Source of the DNA: CAWKKW01 sp963850345
GTDB lineage: Bacteria > Acidobacteriota > Terriglobia > Terriglobales > Acidobacteriaceae
Direction of reading: 5' to 3'
Assembly: GCA_963850345.1 (NCBI GenBank)
Contig: CAWKKW010000006.1
Span: 372,001-436,000, forward strand
DNA length: 64,000 nt
In this document: positions 1-8,914 of the stretch, piece by piece
How the letters are laid out: the number at the start of each line of letters is the position of its first letter
How positions within the stretch are numbered: the stretch's first letter is position 1
Notes under the pieces: generated by a model
What the model was told of the DNA's origin: nothing
What the model saw: the letters and a program-made list of their open reading frames with translations, nothing else
Databases searched by the model: none
Program-made: the position numbers and the translations under genes

Positions 1-765
1 CTGACCGACGACGTTCCGGAAGATGACCCGCACGTCGTCAAAGCCAAGCTGCTGGCGAATGCAGGATTGAATGAATACATCGCTCCGGAAATACGAGCCG
101 CGGATGGAAGCGACGAGTGGGGCGCCTTCGCTGAAGCTGAGATCTACGTTTCCTATGGCGAGAACTTCCACGCCATGCGCTTGATGAAACGAGCGATCCC
201 GTTCTATACCTCGGCTCCGATCAGCGCGATTCCGATGACCTACTGGCGCATCCTGTTTCCTCAATCCTACTGGGCGCAGATCAAGGCAGAGGCCACCAGG
301 AATGGGCTCGATCCTTACATGGTGGCTTCGCTCATCCGTCAGGAGACGGAGTTTAATCCCAACGCGATTTCCAATAAGAGCGCGTACGGCTTGATGCAGC
401 TGCTGCCGTCAGTCGGCAAGAGCATGGCCAAAGAAGAAGGAACGCGTCACCTCGAGGCCAGTCAGCTGCTCGATCCAAACATCAACATTCGCTTGGGTAC
501 ACGGTATCTGCGACAGATGCTGGACAAATTTGGTGGTCAGCCGGAGTACGCGTTCGCCGCCTACAATGCCGGCGATTATCGCGTGACCGACTGGCAAAGC
601 ATCGGGAACTATCACGGCATAGACGAGTTCGTGGAATCGATTCCATTCACTGAGACCCGCGAGTACGTGCAAGCCATCATTCGCAACGAAGAGATCTATC
701 GCGAACTGGACCAGGCAGCCAACCGAAGCGCAAGTGAAGGTGCGAAGCCGATTCCGACGCTATGA
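1..765 (+). CDS. Soluble lytic murein transglycosylase, C-terminal part (5' end outside window)
   Basis: The reading frame is open from base 1, so this is the 3' part of a longer gene; the TTG at 67 is internal. The visible part carries the SLT family-1 catalytic domain: YMVASLIRQETEFNP with the presumed catalytic Glu, then SAYGLMQLLPS, then AYNAGDYRV near the end. Slt70-like enzymes cleave the MurNAc-GlcNAc bond of peptidoglycan in the periplasm and release 1,6-anhydro muropeptides. The superhelical N-terminal region expected for Slt is upstream of the window. It ends normally with TGA and is followed by a 126-base gap and a MerR gene. Confidence 0.9.
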   Translation: MTDDVPEDDPHVVKAKLLANAGLNEYIAPEIRAADGSDEWGAFAEAEIYVSYGENFHAMRLMKRAIPFYTSAPISAIPMTYWRILFPQSYWAQIKAEATRNGLDPYMVASLIRQETEFNPNAISNKSAYGLMQLLPSVGKSMAKEEGTRHLEASQLLDPNINIRLGTRYLRQMLDKFGGQPEYAFAAYNAGDYRVTDWQSIGNYHGIDEFVESIPFTETREYVQAIIRNEEIYRELDQAANRSASEGAKPIPTL

Positions 766-891
766 ATGCGAAGGGTGACACCACCCGAATTTGGGATTGA
801 CACCGGACTCAGTCGCGGCAAGAATGGCATCAAACATTTTAGTGTCAGAATGTTTTGAACGTGACGCTCGCTCTTCCGGAAGTCGGCTTGG

Positions 892-1380
892 ATGCTTAAG
901 GACCGCTTCAGTACCCGCGAGGTGCTCGAACTCACCGGCATCACTGCGCGTCAATTGCAGTGGTGGGACGAGCGAAAGGTTGTCGTCCCCTGCCGTGAAG
1001 GTCGGAGGCGCATCTACTCCGGCGCCGATCTCATCGACATACTTACAATCGAACAACTGCGCAGGAGAAAGATCTCTCTGCAGCAGGTGAGGCGCGTGCT
1101 GCGGTTCCTGCGAACCAGGCTACGCGCGCGTTTCGCCGACCTGGTCGAGGGCAAGCGCGAACATCATCTGCTGCTCGACGGCAACAAGGTCTACCTCGAG
1201 ACAGATACGCACCAGATACTCGACCTGCTGCGCAATACCGAGCAGCCGGTCTTTCTTATCTGCCTCTCCGATGTAGTGCGAAGACTGGATGCTGACATGC
1301 TGAATGCATCCGAGAAAGTTACCAGTAAGAAACCCGCGGCTCGAGCGCTTCCCTCGGGCCGGCGTAAGGAGGTTGGATAA
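892..1380 (+). CDS. MerR-family transcriptional regulator
   Basis: A 162-residue protein whose first ~70 residues form a MerR winged helix: FSTREVLELTGIT for the recognition helix, QLQWWDERKVV, the RRRIYSGADL wing and then ISLQQVRRVLRFL. The C-terminal half has no metal-binding Cys cluster, so an inducer cannot be predicted. The start ATG at 892 gives the normal MerR N-terminus. The Arg/Lys-rich tail (KKPAARALPSGRRKEVG) is low complexity. It stands between the transglycosylase and a small zinc-ribbon-like gene 103 bases downstream, which may share its transcript. The DNA-binding assignment is firm, the regulatory target unknown. Confidence 0.85.
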   Translation: MLKDRFSTREVLELTGITARQLQWWDERKVVVPCREGRRRIYSGADLIDILTIEQLRRRKISLQQVRRVLRFLRTRLRARFADLVEGKREHHLLLDGNKVYLETDTHQILDLLRNTEQPVFLICLSDVVRRLDADMLNASEKVTSKKPAARALPSGRRKEVG

Positions 1381-1483
1381 GCAGAAGGGGAAGGCTGCAC
1401 CAATTCGGTCGTTACAAAGAACGCCCAGAGCGATATCGCCGATTCAAGTCAAGTCCAGCACACAATCAAGAGGAGGGTAGAGC

Positions 1484-1747
1484 ATGTTGCCAGAACTGCA
1501 ATTGCTTGAGGAATGGATACCGGAGCAGATGGAACCGGGAACGTTGTTTGTGCTGGAGAACGCGGGGAACATGGGAGACGCCAAGAATCCTTATTGGGCG
1601 GTGCTGGCGTGTCCTGCGTGTGGAGCGCTCGGCCTGATCACGCGTACCCAGTTTGCGGGCCTGGAATCGATGATCTGCGGGTCGGAAAACTGTTCGTCAG
1701 AGTACTACTTGAACGAGGAAGGCATCGAGTACCGCAAACCACACTGA
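1484..1747 (+). CDS. Small zinc-ribbon-like protein of unknown function
   Basis: An 87-residue acidic protein. A very strong Shine-Dalgarno (AGGAGGG at 1471-1477) fixes the ATG at 1484. It has a CPACG knuckle near residue 45 and a second Cys pair (CGSENC) near residue 69, the spacing of a degenerate zinc ribbon. No catalytic domain is visible. I recognise no named family; compact proteins of this type are often nucleic-acid or protein-binding adaptors, but that is only inference. Confidence 0.65.
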   Translation: MLPELQLLEEWIPEQMEPGTLFVLENAGNMGDAKNPYWAVLACPACGALGLITRTQFAGLESMICGSENCSSEYYLNEEGIEYRKPH

Positions 1748-2112
1748 TCTGCTTCTGAAGCGAGGCAGATGATTGAAGCGAACGCTTCTCATCCGCCTCG
1801 CGACTCTGGCTTCTACTGGGGCAACGTCCGACAACGCGCCTTTCGCCACAACACCCTGCTCGTCAAAGTCACGCCGCTCCACTATTCGCGTTGAGAGTCC
1901 GGCGGTCACAGCATTCCTTGCTAAAACTAAGAATGTCCCGTCTGTTACAGGTCCCACTGTCCCAGCGCCAGACCGTCCCAATCCATCTGGCTGTCCGGGG
2001 CCGGACCTCCCCGCCATACACGATGGGCGAACTGCTGCAGTCACCTGATTTAGGATAGAGCAGGCATTGGGTAGAACCGTCCCACGCAACAAGCCCAGCA
2101 AAACCAGCCCAG
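1748..2112. other. Intergenic stretch upstream of tRNA-Leu
   Basis: 365 bases between the zinc-ribbon-like gene and the tRNA. Open frames on both strands are short, Ser/Thr/Arg-rich and without recognisable motifs. I see no repeat or clear terminator. It must hold the tRNA promoter, which I cannot place with confidence. Confidence 0.4.
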
Positions 2113-2201
2113 GCCCGGATGGCGAAATCGGCAGACGCAGCGGACTTAAAATCCGCAGACCTTTACCGGTCGTGGGGGTTCAAGTCCCCCTCCGGGCACC
2201 A
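2113..2201 (+). tRNA. tRNA-Leu (anticodon UAA), CCA encoded
   Basis: The acceptor stem GCCCGGA (2113-2119) pairs perfectly with TCCGGGC (2191-2197), followed by A and an encoded CCA. The anticodon stem GCGGA/TCCGC encloses CTTAAAA, giving anticodon TAA. A long variable arm, as expected for a class II tRNA, precedes a T arm with five G:C pairs around TTCAAGT. An integrase gene begins 157 bases downstream in the same direction, so the 3' half of this tRNA is the likely integration target of the neighbouring element. The tRNA itself appears intact. Confidence 0.96.
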
Positions 2202-2358
2202 AGCTAAATCTGTAGAAAACGAACAAAATGTAGCTGTTTATTTCAACTTTAGCTGGTTGCAATCAGAGTCATATCTTTGACTCAACGCAGTTGCAATTTT
2301 TGTTCGGGTACAATTCCAGGTACAGTGCGGGAACAATTCTCTGCTGCTGGAGACTTGG

Positions 2359-3450
2359 ATGGCTACTCTTGTAAAGACTCCTTCTGGAAGGTGGAAGGCA
2401 ATCATCCGCAGGGCCGGTTGGCCTCTTACCGTCAAGACTTTTCGCACCCAAAGAGATGCCGGCGATTGGGCGCGGCGTACAGAAGACGAAATGGTTCGCG
2501 GAGCTTATATCCAACGAGCTTCGAGCGACCGCATGACAGTCGCTGCAGCGATGAAGCGTTACCTTACCGATATCCTCCCGACAAAGCGGCCTACCAGTCA
2601 GGCGACGGATCGGAGACGCTCGAAAATCATCGTCAAGCACCTTGGTAGATACTCCATGGCGTCACTGACCCCGGAGGTCATTGCGCAATTTCGCGATATG
2701 CGCCTCGCCGGAGAGGATCGATCAGATGACGACGGTAAGCCGCGCCCTAGAACCAACAATACTGTTCGACTTGATTTGGCACTGCTCGGTCACCTCTTTA
2801 CGGTTGCGATCAAAGAGTGGGGTATAAGCTTGCCTGCGAACCCGGTAACAAACATCCGGCGGCCTGCGGCTGGAGCCGGCCGTAATCGGCGTTTGTCGGT
2901 TGACGAGGAAAAGCGGCTCTTGGCTGCCGTGAACAACCACTCGAACCCGATGATGGGTTGGATCGTTCGAATTGCGCTCGAAACTGGAATGAGATGGTCA
3001 GAAATATTGACTCTTCGCAAATCGCAAGTTGATCTCGAGCGCCGGATTGTCCGACTCTTGAAGACAAAGAACACTCAGCCGCGCACTGTGCCGTTGACTC
3101 TTCCTGCGGCGGAAATGTTCAAGAATGCGATCGCGAATGCTGCGCGGCCTGACGATACCGAGCTGATCTTCTTTGGAGAACCTGGACGCGATAGTGTTCG
3201 GAGGCCTTACCAGTTCGACAGGATGTGGCAGGTCATCAAGAAAAAGCAGGGCCTGAGAGACTTTCGTTTCCATGACCTGCGACATGAAGCCGTGAGTCGA
3301 TTCGTGGAGGCCGGGTTTTCTGACCAAGAGGTTTCCGCAATCAGCGGCCACAAGAGCATGCAAATGTTGAAGCGCTACACGCATCTGCGCACTGAAGACT
3401 TAGTCGCGCGTCTTGATCAGGCGCCTCGGCTCAACAAGAAGCCCACCTAG
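2359..3450 (+). CDS. Tyrosine recombinase (phage/ICE-type integrase)
   Basis: A 363-residue site-specific recombinase. The N-terminal ~60 residues resemble the short arm-binding domain (a Trp-rich SGRWKAIIRR segment), followed by a SAM-like core-binding region and the catalytic domain. Active-site residues are visible: Arg in ETGMRWSE, the HDLRHEAVSR box, SGHKS and the nucleophile in KRYTHLR. Length and order fit an intact integrase. Its position just 3' of tRNA-Leu and in the same direction is the classic layout of a tRNA-targeting integrative element. No excisionase gene is evident beside it. Confidence 0.93.
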   Translation: MATLVKTPSGRWKAIIRRAGWPLTVKTFRTQRDAGDWARRTEDEMVRGAYIQRASSDRMTVAAAMKRYLTDILPTKRPTSQATDRRRSKIIVKHLGRYSMASLTPEVIAQFRDMRLAGEDRSDDDGKPRPRTNNTVRLDLALLGHLFTVAIKEWGISLPANPVTNIRRPAAGAGRNRRLSVDEEKRLLAAVNNHSNPMMGWIVRIALETGMRWSEILTLRKSQVDLERRIVRLLKTKNTQPRTVPLTLPAAEMFKNAIANAARPDDTELIFFGEPGRDSVRRPYQFDRMWQVIKKKQGLRDFRFHDLRHEAVSRFVEAGFSDQEVSAISGHKSMQMLKRYTHLRTEDLVARLDQAPRLNKKPT

Positions 3451-3842
3451 GCAGCTTGCCTGCACTCACTCGTGACATTCACTCCTCAATACACGCCAAT
3501 TGATTCAGGTCCATTTGCGCCCGCTCCGTGTCTACGAGTAAATGGAAACTGCTCAAGACAGATTTGCCACTTCGAGAGACTAAGATTCAGTTAGACACGC
3601 TGGGAATTCTTCCGGGTCTGCAGGTCTGGACTTTGCTTTAGCCGCTTCGGCGTCTCCGGATATGCGAGTTGAGACTCTCCCAGAACTCGCGCCACTTGCC
3701 AATGCCTTATTACCAGATCTCGAAATAAAGAAAACATGCACATTCTCCCCAAAAATCCCGGCATCTCCTTTCGACACTCGTTCTGCCGCGCATCGGGCCG
3801 AATTGCAGTTCGGCAGTACTAAACCTAGCTACGGCCGAGAGC
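3451..3842. other. Intergenic stretch behind the integrase
   Basis: 392 bases with short frames only. The final part may be the decayed 5' region of the following anti-sigma-like remnant. No RNA gene, insertion sequence end or clear att copy was seen. Confidence 0.35.
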
Positions 3843-4541
3843 TTGGGACCGCAAGGATGGCATGCGCTCTCGAAGGAGGGTCGCCCACCTAGCTTCATGC
3901 TCGCCGTGCTTTGCCGATTTCAGAGGTTTCAAGGGCCAGTTCGAAACTACACGCGCCTCGCGACAGAGAGTTCTCGCGTGGGGCATCGCGGCCTGCTTGC
4001 TTGTGGCGTCGGCCTCTTCGGAGTGAGAACTATCGTCAAGAAGTCAGATGGCAGCGTTGTAACGAGCCAAGGGCAGAAGCAAGCTGTGCAACTGGCCGCG
4101 GTGAATCGGACGATTGATCTCTTTAACCACGGAACTGTACGTGGCGGCGCTGATCCAGACCCGCTTGAGGCGGTCTCGCTTCCTTCCACCCTCGTGCACC
4201 TGCACCTGATTCTTCCGCGCTTTAGCGATGCGGGGAGCTATGTCGTCGCGGTCTCAAAGGACAGGGCCGGCACCTCGATCGTCGCGCGCGGAGCAGTGAA
4301 GACGCAAAGTAACGGCCAACAGCTGCTCTTGGATGTGTCGCTTGATCTTCGAGGGGCTCAGGCGGGATCGTACTTCCTGGCCACGGTCCGAGAAAGCGAT
4401 AACGGAACCTACTACTATCCCCTGAACGTCCGGGCAGATGAGCATTCCAGCCAGACACCTGAGTGTGGCATCAGTCAGCCTTCTGGTGAGGTTCACGTTG
4501 AGAACACTAGCTTCCAGCTTGCCGCAGTCACGAGAGGGTGA
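3843..4541 (+). pseudogene. Degenerate anti-sigma-factor/FecR-like protein, C-terminal domain
   Basis: Only the second half of this frame looks like protein: HLHLILPRFSDAGSYVV, then an alternating beta-rich segment and GSYFLATVRESDNG with TYYYPLNV. I associate this ending with the extracytoplasmic domain of membrane anti-sigma/zinc-finger proteins of Acidobacteria (from memory, not a search). The expected transmembrane helix appears in a different frame (VLAWGIAACLLVASASS, around 3970-4025), so the gene seems frameshifted there, and no N-terminal zinc finger is visible. It is most likely a decayed fragment inside the integrated region. Confidence 0.5.
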
Positions 4542-4656
4542 CTGCCGACGGAGAGTCGGAGGTTTAGACAACTTCGGGATATTTTGCTCAGACGAATGTC
4601 TCAGATGGCGGTTAGGTCCCAAACGCACGCTAAGATTCTCGGCATGATCGCGGCAC

Positions 4657-4938
4657 ATGGTAATCAACTCCGCACTGTCGGGGAGCCCTGCTGATTTTCA
4701 TCTCCTATTGGCTCTTTTTCTGGTGCACTTTCCAAAGCAATCCCGGAATGGGCTGATTGAGTGTGGCAGCCTTACACTGATCGTTCTTCTGACAATGATC
4801 CTCATCATCGGCGCTGGCAATGTTCTAGACTGGTTGTTCGGTGCTTGGTTGTTTTTGATCCTTCTGCTTTGTTTCGCAACACTCTTCTTTCTGTTTCAAC
4901 GTATGTTCGGTGCTCTGGTTCGGCGGTCGAATCAATAG
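4657..4938 (+). CDS. Small hypothetical membrane protein
   Basis: A 93-residue frame with two strongly hydrophobic segments (SLTLIVLLTMILIIGAGNV and WLFLILLLCFATLFFLF), separated by a short loop and ending in a basic tail (RRSNQ). No family is recognised. The start is uncertain because no good Shine-Dalgarno precedes the ATG. The stop codon lies inside an inverted repeat (4935-4954). It could be real or a chance hydrophobic frame in a decayed region. Confidence 0.4.
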   Translation: MVINSALSGSPADFHLLLALFLVHFPKQSRNGLIECGSLTLIVLLTMILIIGAGNVLDWLFGAWLFLILLLCFATLFFLFQRMFGALVRRSNQ

Positions 4939-4954
4939 GCGGCTGTCCGCCTAT
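4935..4954. repeat. Perfect 8-bp inverted repeat, 4-base loop
   Basis: ATAGGCGG and CCGCCTAT flank CTGT. The stem overlaps the stop codon of the small membrane protein gene. There is no following T-run, so an intrinsic terminator is only one possibility. Confidence 0.5.
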
Positions 4955-5150
4955 GGTTAAATTGGTCACAGTCCCGAGTCTGCGACAACACACTGATAGC
5001 GGACCAATCGAGCGAGTGTTAGAGATCCAGAAGTATCACAATCTGCCTGCTTCGCCTCGATTGAAAGCGCGAAACTAATGGCCATGAGAATCAGATGCGC
5101 ACCAAAGAAATGATACGATTGTCCGCATTGGCTGCTTCACGTGGAGGGCA

Positions 5151-5607
5151 ATGGCAAGAACATATACGTGCATAGGGCGATACGTTCCGATCGCCATAAT
5201 TTGCGTCATTTCTTGTGCGATGAGTGGATGTATTGAATCCAGTTTCAATCTTGCGAGTGAATCGCGCTTGCCAGGGCCGATGGTAATCCCACCAGGAGTT
5301 ACAGGCACAGACGTTTCGGTTACGTTGAACTCTTACACAGGAGTGCTAGGTCCTGATGCAAAAGTCGTCCTTGATAGACAGTAAATGGAGAAAGCTAGCG
5401 GAGGTGAAAGGGAACGTAAAGAACTTATCCTCTCCGCATTGTTACGAAATTGCCGAAGAAAACGGCACAACAGAGATAGTCAAGCTCAGACCATGTGCTG
5501 CGAATCAAAACATGGAGCAATTCGGACATGTCGTTGCGCTTTTCTATCTCATTGATGCCGCTGCTGTAAGTGAACTGTGTCCGACTTCCGCTTGCCCAAA
5601 CCTCTAA
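5151..5607 (+). pseudogene. Small lipoprotein gene broken by a frameshift
   Basis: The 5' frame (from 5151) encodes a signal peptide ending in a lipobox-like MSGC, then SRLPGPMVIPPGVTG and DVSVTLNSYTG, typical of a short lipoprotein, and stops at TAA near 5384. A second frame, overlapping from 5356 to 5607, continues the protein (SKWRKLAEVKGNV, ENGTTEIVKLRPC and finally FYLIDAAAV). Joining the frames near 5375 gives a sensible ~135-residue lipoprotein. The present sequence cannot make it in one piece. It could be a sequencing error, but many genes nearby are also broken. Confidence 0.65.
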
Positions 5608-5618
5608 TTTGGGCAAGC
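5590..5618. repeat. Perfect 11-bp inverted repeat at the end of the lipoprotein remnant
   Basis: GCTTGCCCAAA and TTTGGGCAAGC flank a 7-base loop that contains the final stop codon of the lipoprotein remnant. A stem this strong at a gene end suggests a transcript end or RNA-stability element. No T-run follows on either strand. Confidence 0.6.
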
Positions 5619-5719
5619 ATGTGTCACCCTCATCAGTGCACGGCAAAGCCTCCTCCGATGTGTGACAAAATGGTGGGTATCGTTCATGCGACTCACATCC
5701 GATACTCTCCATGGCCAGC

Positions 5720-6570
5720 TCATCCCAAATCCTCAGCGCATTGAATTGCCTTCAAGAGCTGATTGTCGTCGCCATGGAGTGCGGCTTCGTAGGACCAATC
5801 TACCGGAACGTCCGGGACGATACTTTTACCCTCGATGCGATTTCCCTTCCAACTCACGTACGCACCAATCAGAATGACGATTCGGTAATCGTGCCCGATT
5901 TTGAAAGCTGATCGTGTTACGAGCCGGCCTGGAGTTTTGCTGCCGACAATGGTGCCAAGCCCATTCTCCTGGACGAACTGGGCGAGCATCTCGGCCGCCC
6001 CTGCCGTGGGTTCATTCACGAGAACAACCACACGGCCATGGAAGCTCTGCTTTCCTAAACCCGACGTTTCGAGTACAACGGACTTCTTCCCAAAGAACTT
6101 GATGGCCAGGAGCGGAATCACGAGCTTGGACTTGGGCACGCGATCAAACCTGGGAAGGCTTGCCTTGTCGTAGCCGCGCTCCGCCGTTGGCCGATCCAAA
6201 CTGTAACCAATGGGAACCTTCGACGGCGTGAGATAGCTCATCAGCTGAATCCCGCCAATTGCCCCGCCAGGATTGCCGCGCAAATCGATCACTAGACGCT
6301 TCACGTTCGGAATCTTCTCCTGGAACACTGTATCGACATGCTTTGCGAAATCGATGCCGATCTTACCGGGAAAAAGACTCACCTTCACCGTGCCAACCGA
6401 GTCAGAGGCAACTCCCGCTGTCAGGATATCTGGCTCTGAACAGGGGTTGTCCTTATATTTTTGGATCCTGCGTCGCCAGGTCCAAACGCTTCTCTGTTCT
6501 GTCGCCGTTTCTGGAAACGACAATAGGAATCTGTTCGCCCATTGGAAATGCCGGCGGCTGAACAGACGCC
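5720..6570 (-). pseudogene. S41 (C-terminal processing-type) peptidase remnant forming the chimera's tail
   Basis: The tail of the relaxase frame carries S41 hallmarks: LVIDLRGNPGG, VVLVNEPTAGAAEM, ENGLGTIVGSKTPGR and GKSIVPDVPVDWS. Where S41 peptidases have the nucleophilic Ser (T-A-S-A-x-E) the sequence reads T-A-G-A-A-E, so it should be inactive. The segment just before it belongs to another frame: between about 6550 and 6450 a third minus-strand frame reads PPAFPMGEQIPIVV and ends at a TAA. An S41 gene was therefore truncated, frameshifted and joined to the relaxase. Confidence 0.7.
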
Positions 6571-8020
6571 AGTCAGTGCCCTCGCTCGTGGGTCCGCTCT
6601 GCGATGCGAGCTCTGAGCGCGTCGTTGAATTGCCCCATCCAACCTTTGTCGTTCTCACTGAAACAAGGCCCATTGTTCGCATCCGCCGCGCCACCGAATC
6701 AAGAGCCTGCTTATTCGCAAGGATGTCTTTGTCCGTGGCTATGGACGCCGCATAGAGCTTGCTTGGATCACTTCTCAGGCCGTCGATGGTTACTACGTTG
6801 CCTGGCTCCAGCTCTCCACGCCGCCAAGCCGCCCGAAGGACTCCATCGTGTCGGATGACCTCGATTTTCCCTTCGGTCGTCTCGAATATGGTTTGCAGAG
6901 CGCCGGTGCGTTCGTCTTCGCCATTGAGCAACACACGCCCAACCAGCTTCTTGGAGCTGGTAGAAAACTCCATCGGCGCATGGGGGTCGCTGATGGCAAC
7001 GCCGCTCCGGAAAAGTGTTCTTGCGCGGTCCTGTACGTCCTTCATTTGCTGGAGCTGACCGATGAAGTCGGAGCGAACGAGCCAACTGTCTGCTGTGTGT
7101 CGTTTCGCGAGTCCCAGCTCCTTTAAGTGTCGAAAGCGAGCCAACTCACCGGGGTTGGCTGCGATTCCGGCGTCACTGTACCCATGCTCATGGGGAAGAA
7201 ACTTCGCGCGTCCGGCAATTCGCCGATCCACGGGCGTAACTCGATTTGCGGTGATTTCCATCTGTTTCTGGCGCTGGATGTCTTCCATCGTGCGAGGGCC
7301 GAGCTGCTGCGTGAGAGACGTTCGGACAGCTTCCCGAAGGCCCCTGCGGATGAGCATTGGGGGGAGTTTCAGGGCTTCTCCTGACGGGAGCTTGCCTCGC
7401 ACGATCAAGTGGGCATGCGGATGATCCGTGTTCCTATGGACGGCGCCTGCCCACTCGACCGGAGCGCCGGTGTGCTGCTCGATGCGAGCGATCATGTCGC
7501 AAGCCGTGCGCTGAAAATTGACGGTCGGATCTTCCGGAGAAATGATGATTTTGAAAATGCGCTCGTCTCCGGCTTTCTGCCATTGGCCGGCCAGAGAATC
7601 CAGCGAGTGCTCCTGGGCTAAACCCAAACGGTCCGGGTGTCGTGCCTGTATCTCGTTTTCATCGCCATACAGCTTCCCGTCTGTCCCATCTCGACCTTTT
7701 GCGCTCTCACGCTCGACATAGGTCCCGTGAGCCTTCCACCCTCCCGGGGTCTTTGCATTGGAATACCGAACATTCACAATAGCCCGGCGCTGGAACGGAG
7801 ATGTCTTCAAGGAACCGCTTCCCGGACCCTTGACGTTCCCAGCTCGGTTCGATTGCAAAGATGATCGGCTGACGAGGCGCACAAGCCGTAGGAGATTCTT
7901 TGCCGTGCCTGTTACCCGACGCGGAGATGGATTCGTGGATCGGACTCGGCCAGGACGAACCTTTGTCGAGCGCTCGCGTTCTTCGCCAGTGTTTCGTCGT
8001 TGTCGCGCAGAAGATGGCAT
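5720..8020 (-). CDS. MobA/VirD2-like relaxase fused in frame to an S41 peptidase remnant
   Basis: A 766-residue frame with two unrelated halves. Residues ~80-330 are a relaxase: a Tyr in HGTYVERES near residue 101 is the likely nicking nucleophile, and HRNTDHPHAH (195-204) is the metal-binding His motif. The following region (ELARFRHLKELGLAKR and after) resembles the DUF3363 part of VirD2-type relaxases. From about residue 590 the protein instead reads as S41 peptidase (VKRLVIDLRGNPGG). The start lies 8 bases after the MobC-like gene, so the two are co-transcribed. The relaxase would nick oriT for mobilisation; whether this chimera works is doubtful. The ATG at 8020 follows from the operon spacing. 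Confidence 0.75.
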   Translation of the reverse strand: MPSSARQRRNTGEERERSTKVRPGRVRSTNPSPRRVTGTAKNLLRLVRLVSRSSLQSNRAGNVKGPGSGSLKTSPFQRRAIVNVRYSNAKTPGGWKAHGTYVERESAKGRDGTDGKLYGDENEIQARHPDRLGLAQEHSLDSLAGQWQKAGDERIFKIIISPEDPTVNFQRTACDMIARIEQHTGAPVEWAGAVHRNTDHPHAHLIVRGKLPSGEALKLPPMLIRRGLREAVRTSLTQQLGPRTMEDIQRQKQMEITANRVTPVDRRIAGRAKFLPHEHGYSDAGIAANPGELARFRHLKELGLAKRHTADSWLVRSDFIGQLQQMKDVQDRARTLFRSGVAISDPHAPMEFSTSSKKLVGRVLLNGEDERTGALQTIFETTEGKIEVIRHDGVLRAAWRRGELEPGNVVTIDGLRSDPSKLYAASIATDKDILANKQALDSVARRMRTMGLVSVRTTKVGWGNSTTRSELASQSGPTSEGTDWRLFSRRHFQWANRFLLSFPETATEQRSVWTWRRRIQKYKDNPCSEPDILTAGVASDSVGTVKVSLFPGKIGIDFAKHVDTVFQEKIPNVKRLVIDLRGNPGGAIGGIQLMSYLTPSKVPIGYSLDRPTAERGYDKASLPRFDRVPKSKLVIPLLAIKFFGKKSVVLETSGLGKQSFHGRVVVLVNEPTAGAAEMLAQFVQENGLGTIVGSKTPGRLVTRSAFKIGHDYRIVILIGAYVSWKGNRIEGKSIVPDVPVDWSYEAALHGDDNQLLKAIQCAEDLG

Positions 8021-8028
8021 GGCTGACT

Positions 8029-8505
8029 TTAGACCTCATCTGACGGTGTAGCTGAATAGCTTGGTTCGTCTTCAATCCCAAGCTGCGTTGGGTTGTAGGC
8101 GTCTGACTGGCGGCGACGTTGGAATTCCCTCGCAGCCGTGAGATTGAGTTGTTCGTAGATCCTCGTCGCACGGATGCGGGCCGCCGCGAGCAGGGGGCCG
8201 GGAACCTCTGGGAGGGCGGTGAGAGCGTACTTGATGTACGTGTCAGTTAAGGCGAGATGGAGCTGGCTGACGGTCTCCAGGCGCTGGAATCTGTGGGCCA
8301 AGGAGTCGGCAAGGTTGCCAAACAGTGAGTAGACAAGTTGCTCAAGGTCGTCCCGCTGGTTGCTCCCGACCGTGACAAGGTAATCGAATACTTCGTTGTC
8401 GCTTCGAGCGTGGAGCTGCTGACGTAACGCGGCGAGACGTTCGGCTTGGGCGCGACTCAGGCGGACGTAGTAGCGAATTGATTCCGGTCTCTTGCGGCGC
8501 GGCAT
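8029..8505 (-). CDS. MobC-like mobilisation accessory protein
   Basis: A 158-residue basic protein starting MPRRKRPESIRYYVRLSRAQAERLAALRQQL, a beginning typical of ribbon-helix-helix-type relaxosome proteins. A longer frame upstream is open, but the ATG at 8505 gives the expected N-terminus. It lies directly upstream of the relaxase (8-base gap), the usual mobC-mobA order; such proteins bind oriT and help the relaxase. The middle (SDNEVFDYLVTV, LVYSLFGNLADSL) is helical. Two copies of GGTGCGGCAC stand in its promoter region and may be its own binding sites. Confidence 0.65.
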   Translation of the reverse strand: MPRRKRPESIRYYVRLSRAQAERLAALRQQLHARSDNEVFDYLVTVGSNQRDDLEQLVYSLFGNLADSLAHRFQRLETVSQLHLALTDTYIKYALTALPEVPGPLLAAARIRATRIYEQLNLTAAREFQRRRQSDAYNPTQLGIEDEPSYSATPSDEV

Positions 8506-8914
8506 GGATGCAACTATACAGCGGTACATTTCTATAGCAAGGTGCGGCACAATGCCTTCGAAAAGGTACGTAGGTGCGGCACTATAAACGATTGGTCGCA
8601 AGGTTCTTAGAGAGAGCAAACCTTCAAAGTGCCGCTGGGCTTTATGTTCCACTACTGCACTTTCGTAGAAACACGGCTGCTTTTCGCAGCCTACCTCCGT
8701 GGGTCTGCGACCCCGAAAGCGCAGCCTTCGGCTGCAACAAAAGCACGAACAAAGACGAACAAGGCAGACTAAGCACGACCGATGCGCCTCATATCCGTGG
8801 TTCGGCTTTATTCGTGGCAATTCGTCGTTTGTCGTGGTTGTTCGCCTTTACTCTCACAGAATCGTTCTTGTGCGCTTGCAATCTTGTCCGCGAGTCTGGC
8901 ATTCTGCTACTGCA
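8506..8914. other. Divergent intergenic region, probable oriT of the mobilisation module
   Basis: 409 bases between the leftward MobC-relaxase pair and the rightward TraK-like gene, the place where oriT lies in IncP-like plasmids. It contains two direct copies of GGTGCGGCAC (8541-8550 and 8573-8582), a tight hairpin GCAGCC-TTC-GGCTGC (8721-8735), and a tract with repeated CGAACAA units (about 8745-8765) mirrored by TTCGTCGTTTG and TTGTTCG further right (8820-8850). I could not identify a nic site. The oriT call is an inference from position and repeats. Confidence 0.45.
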
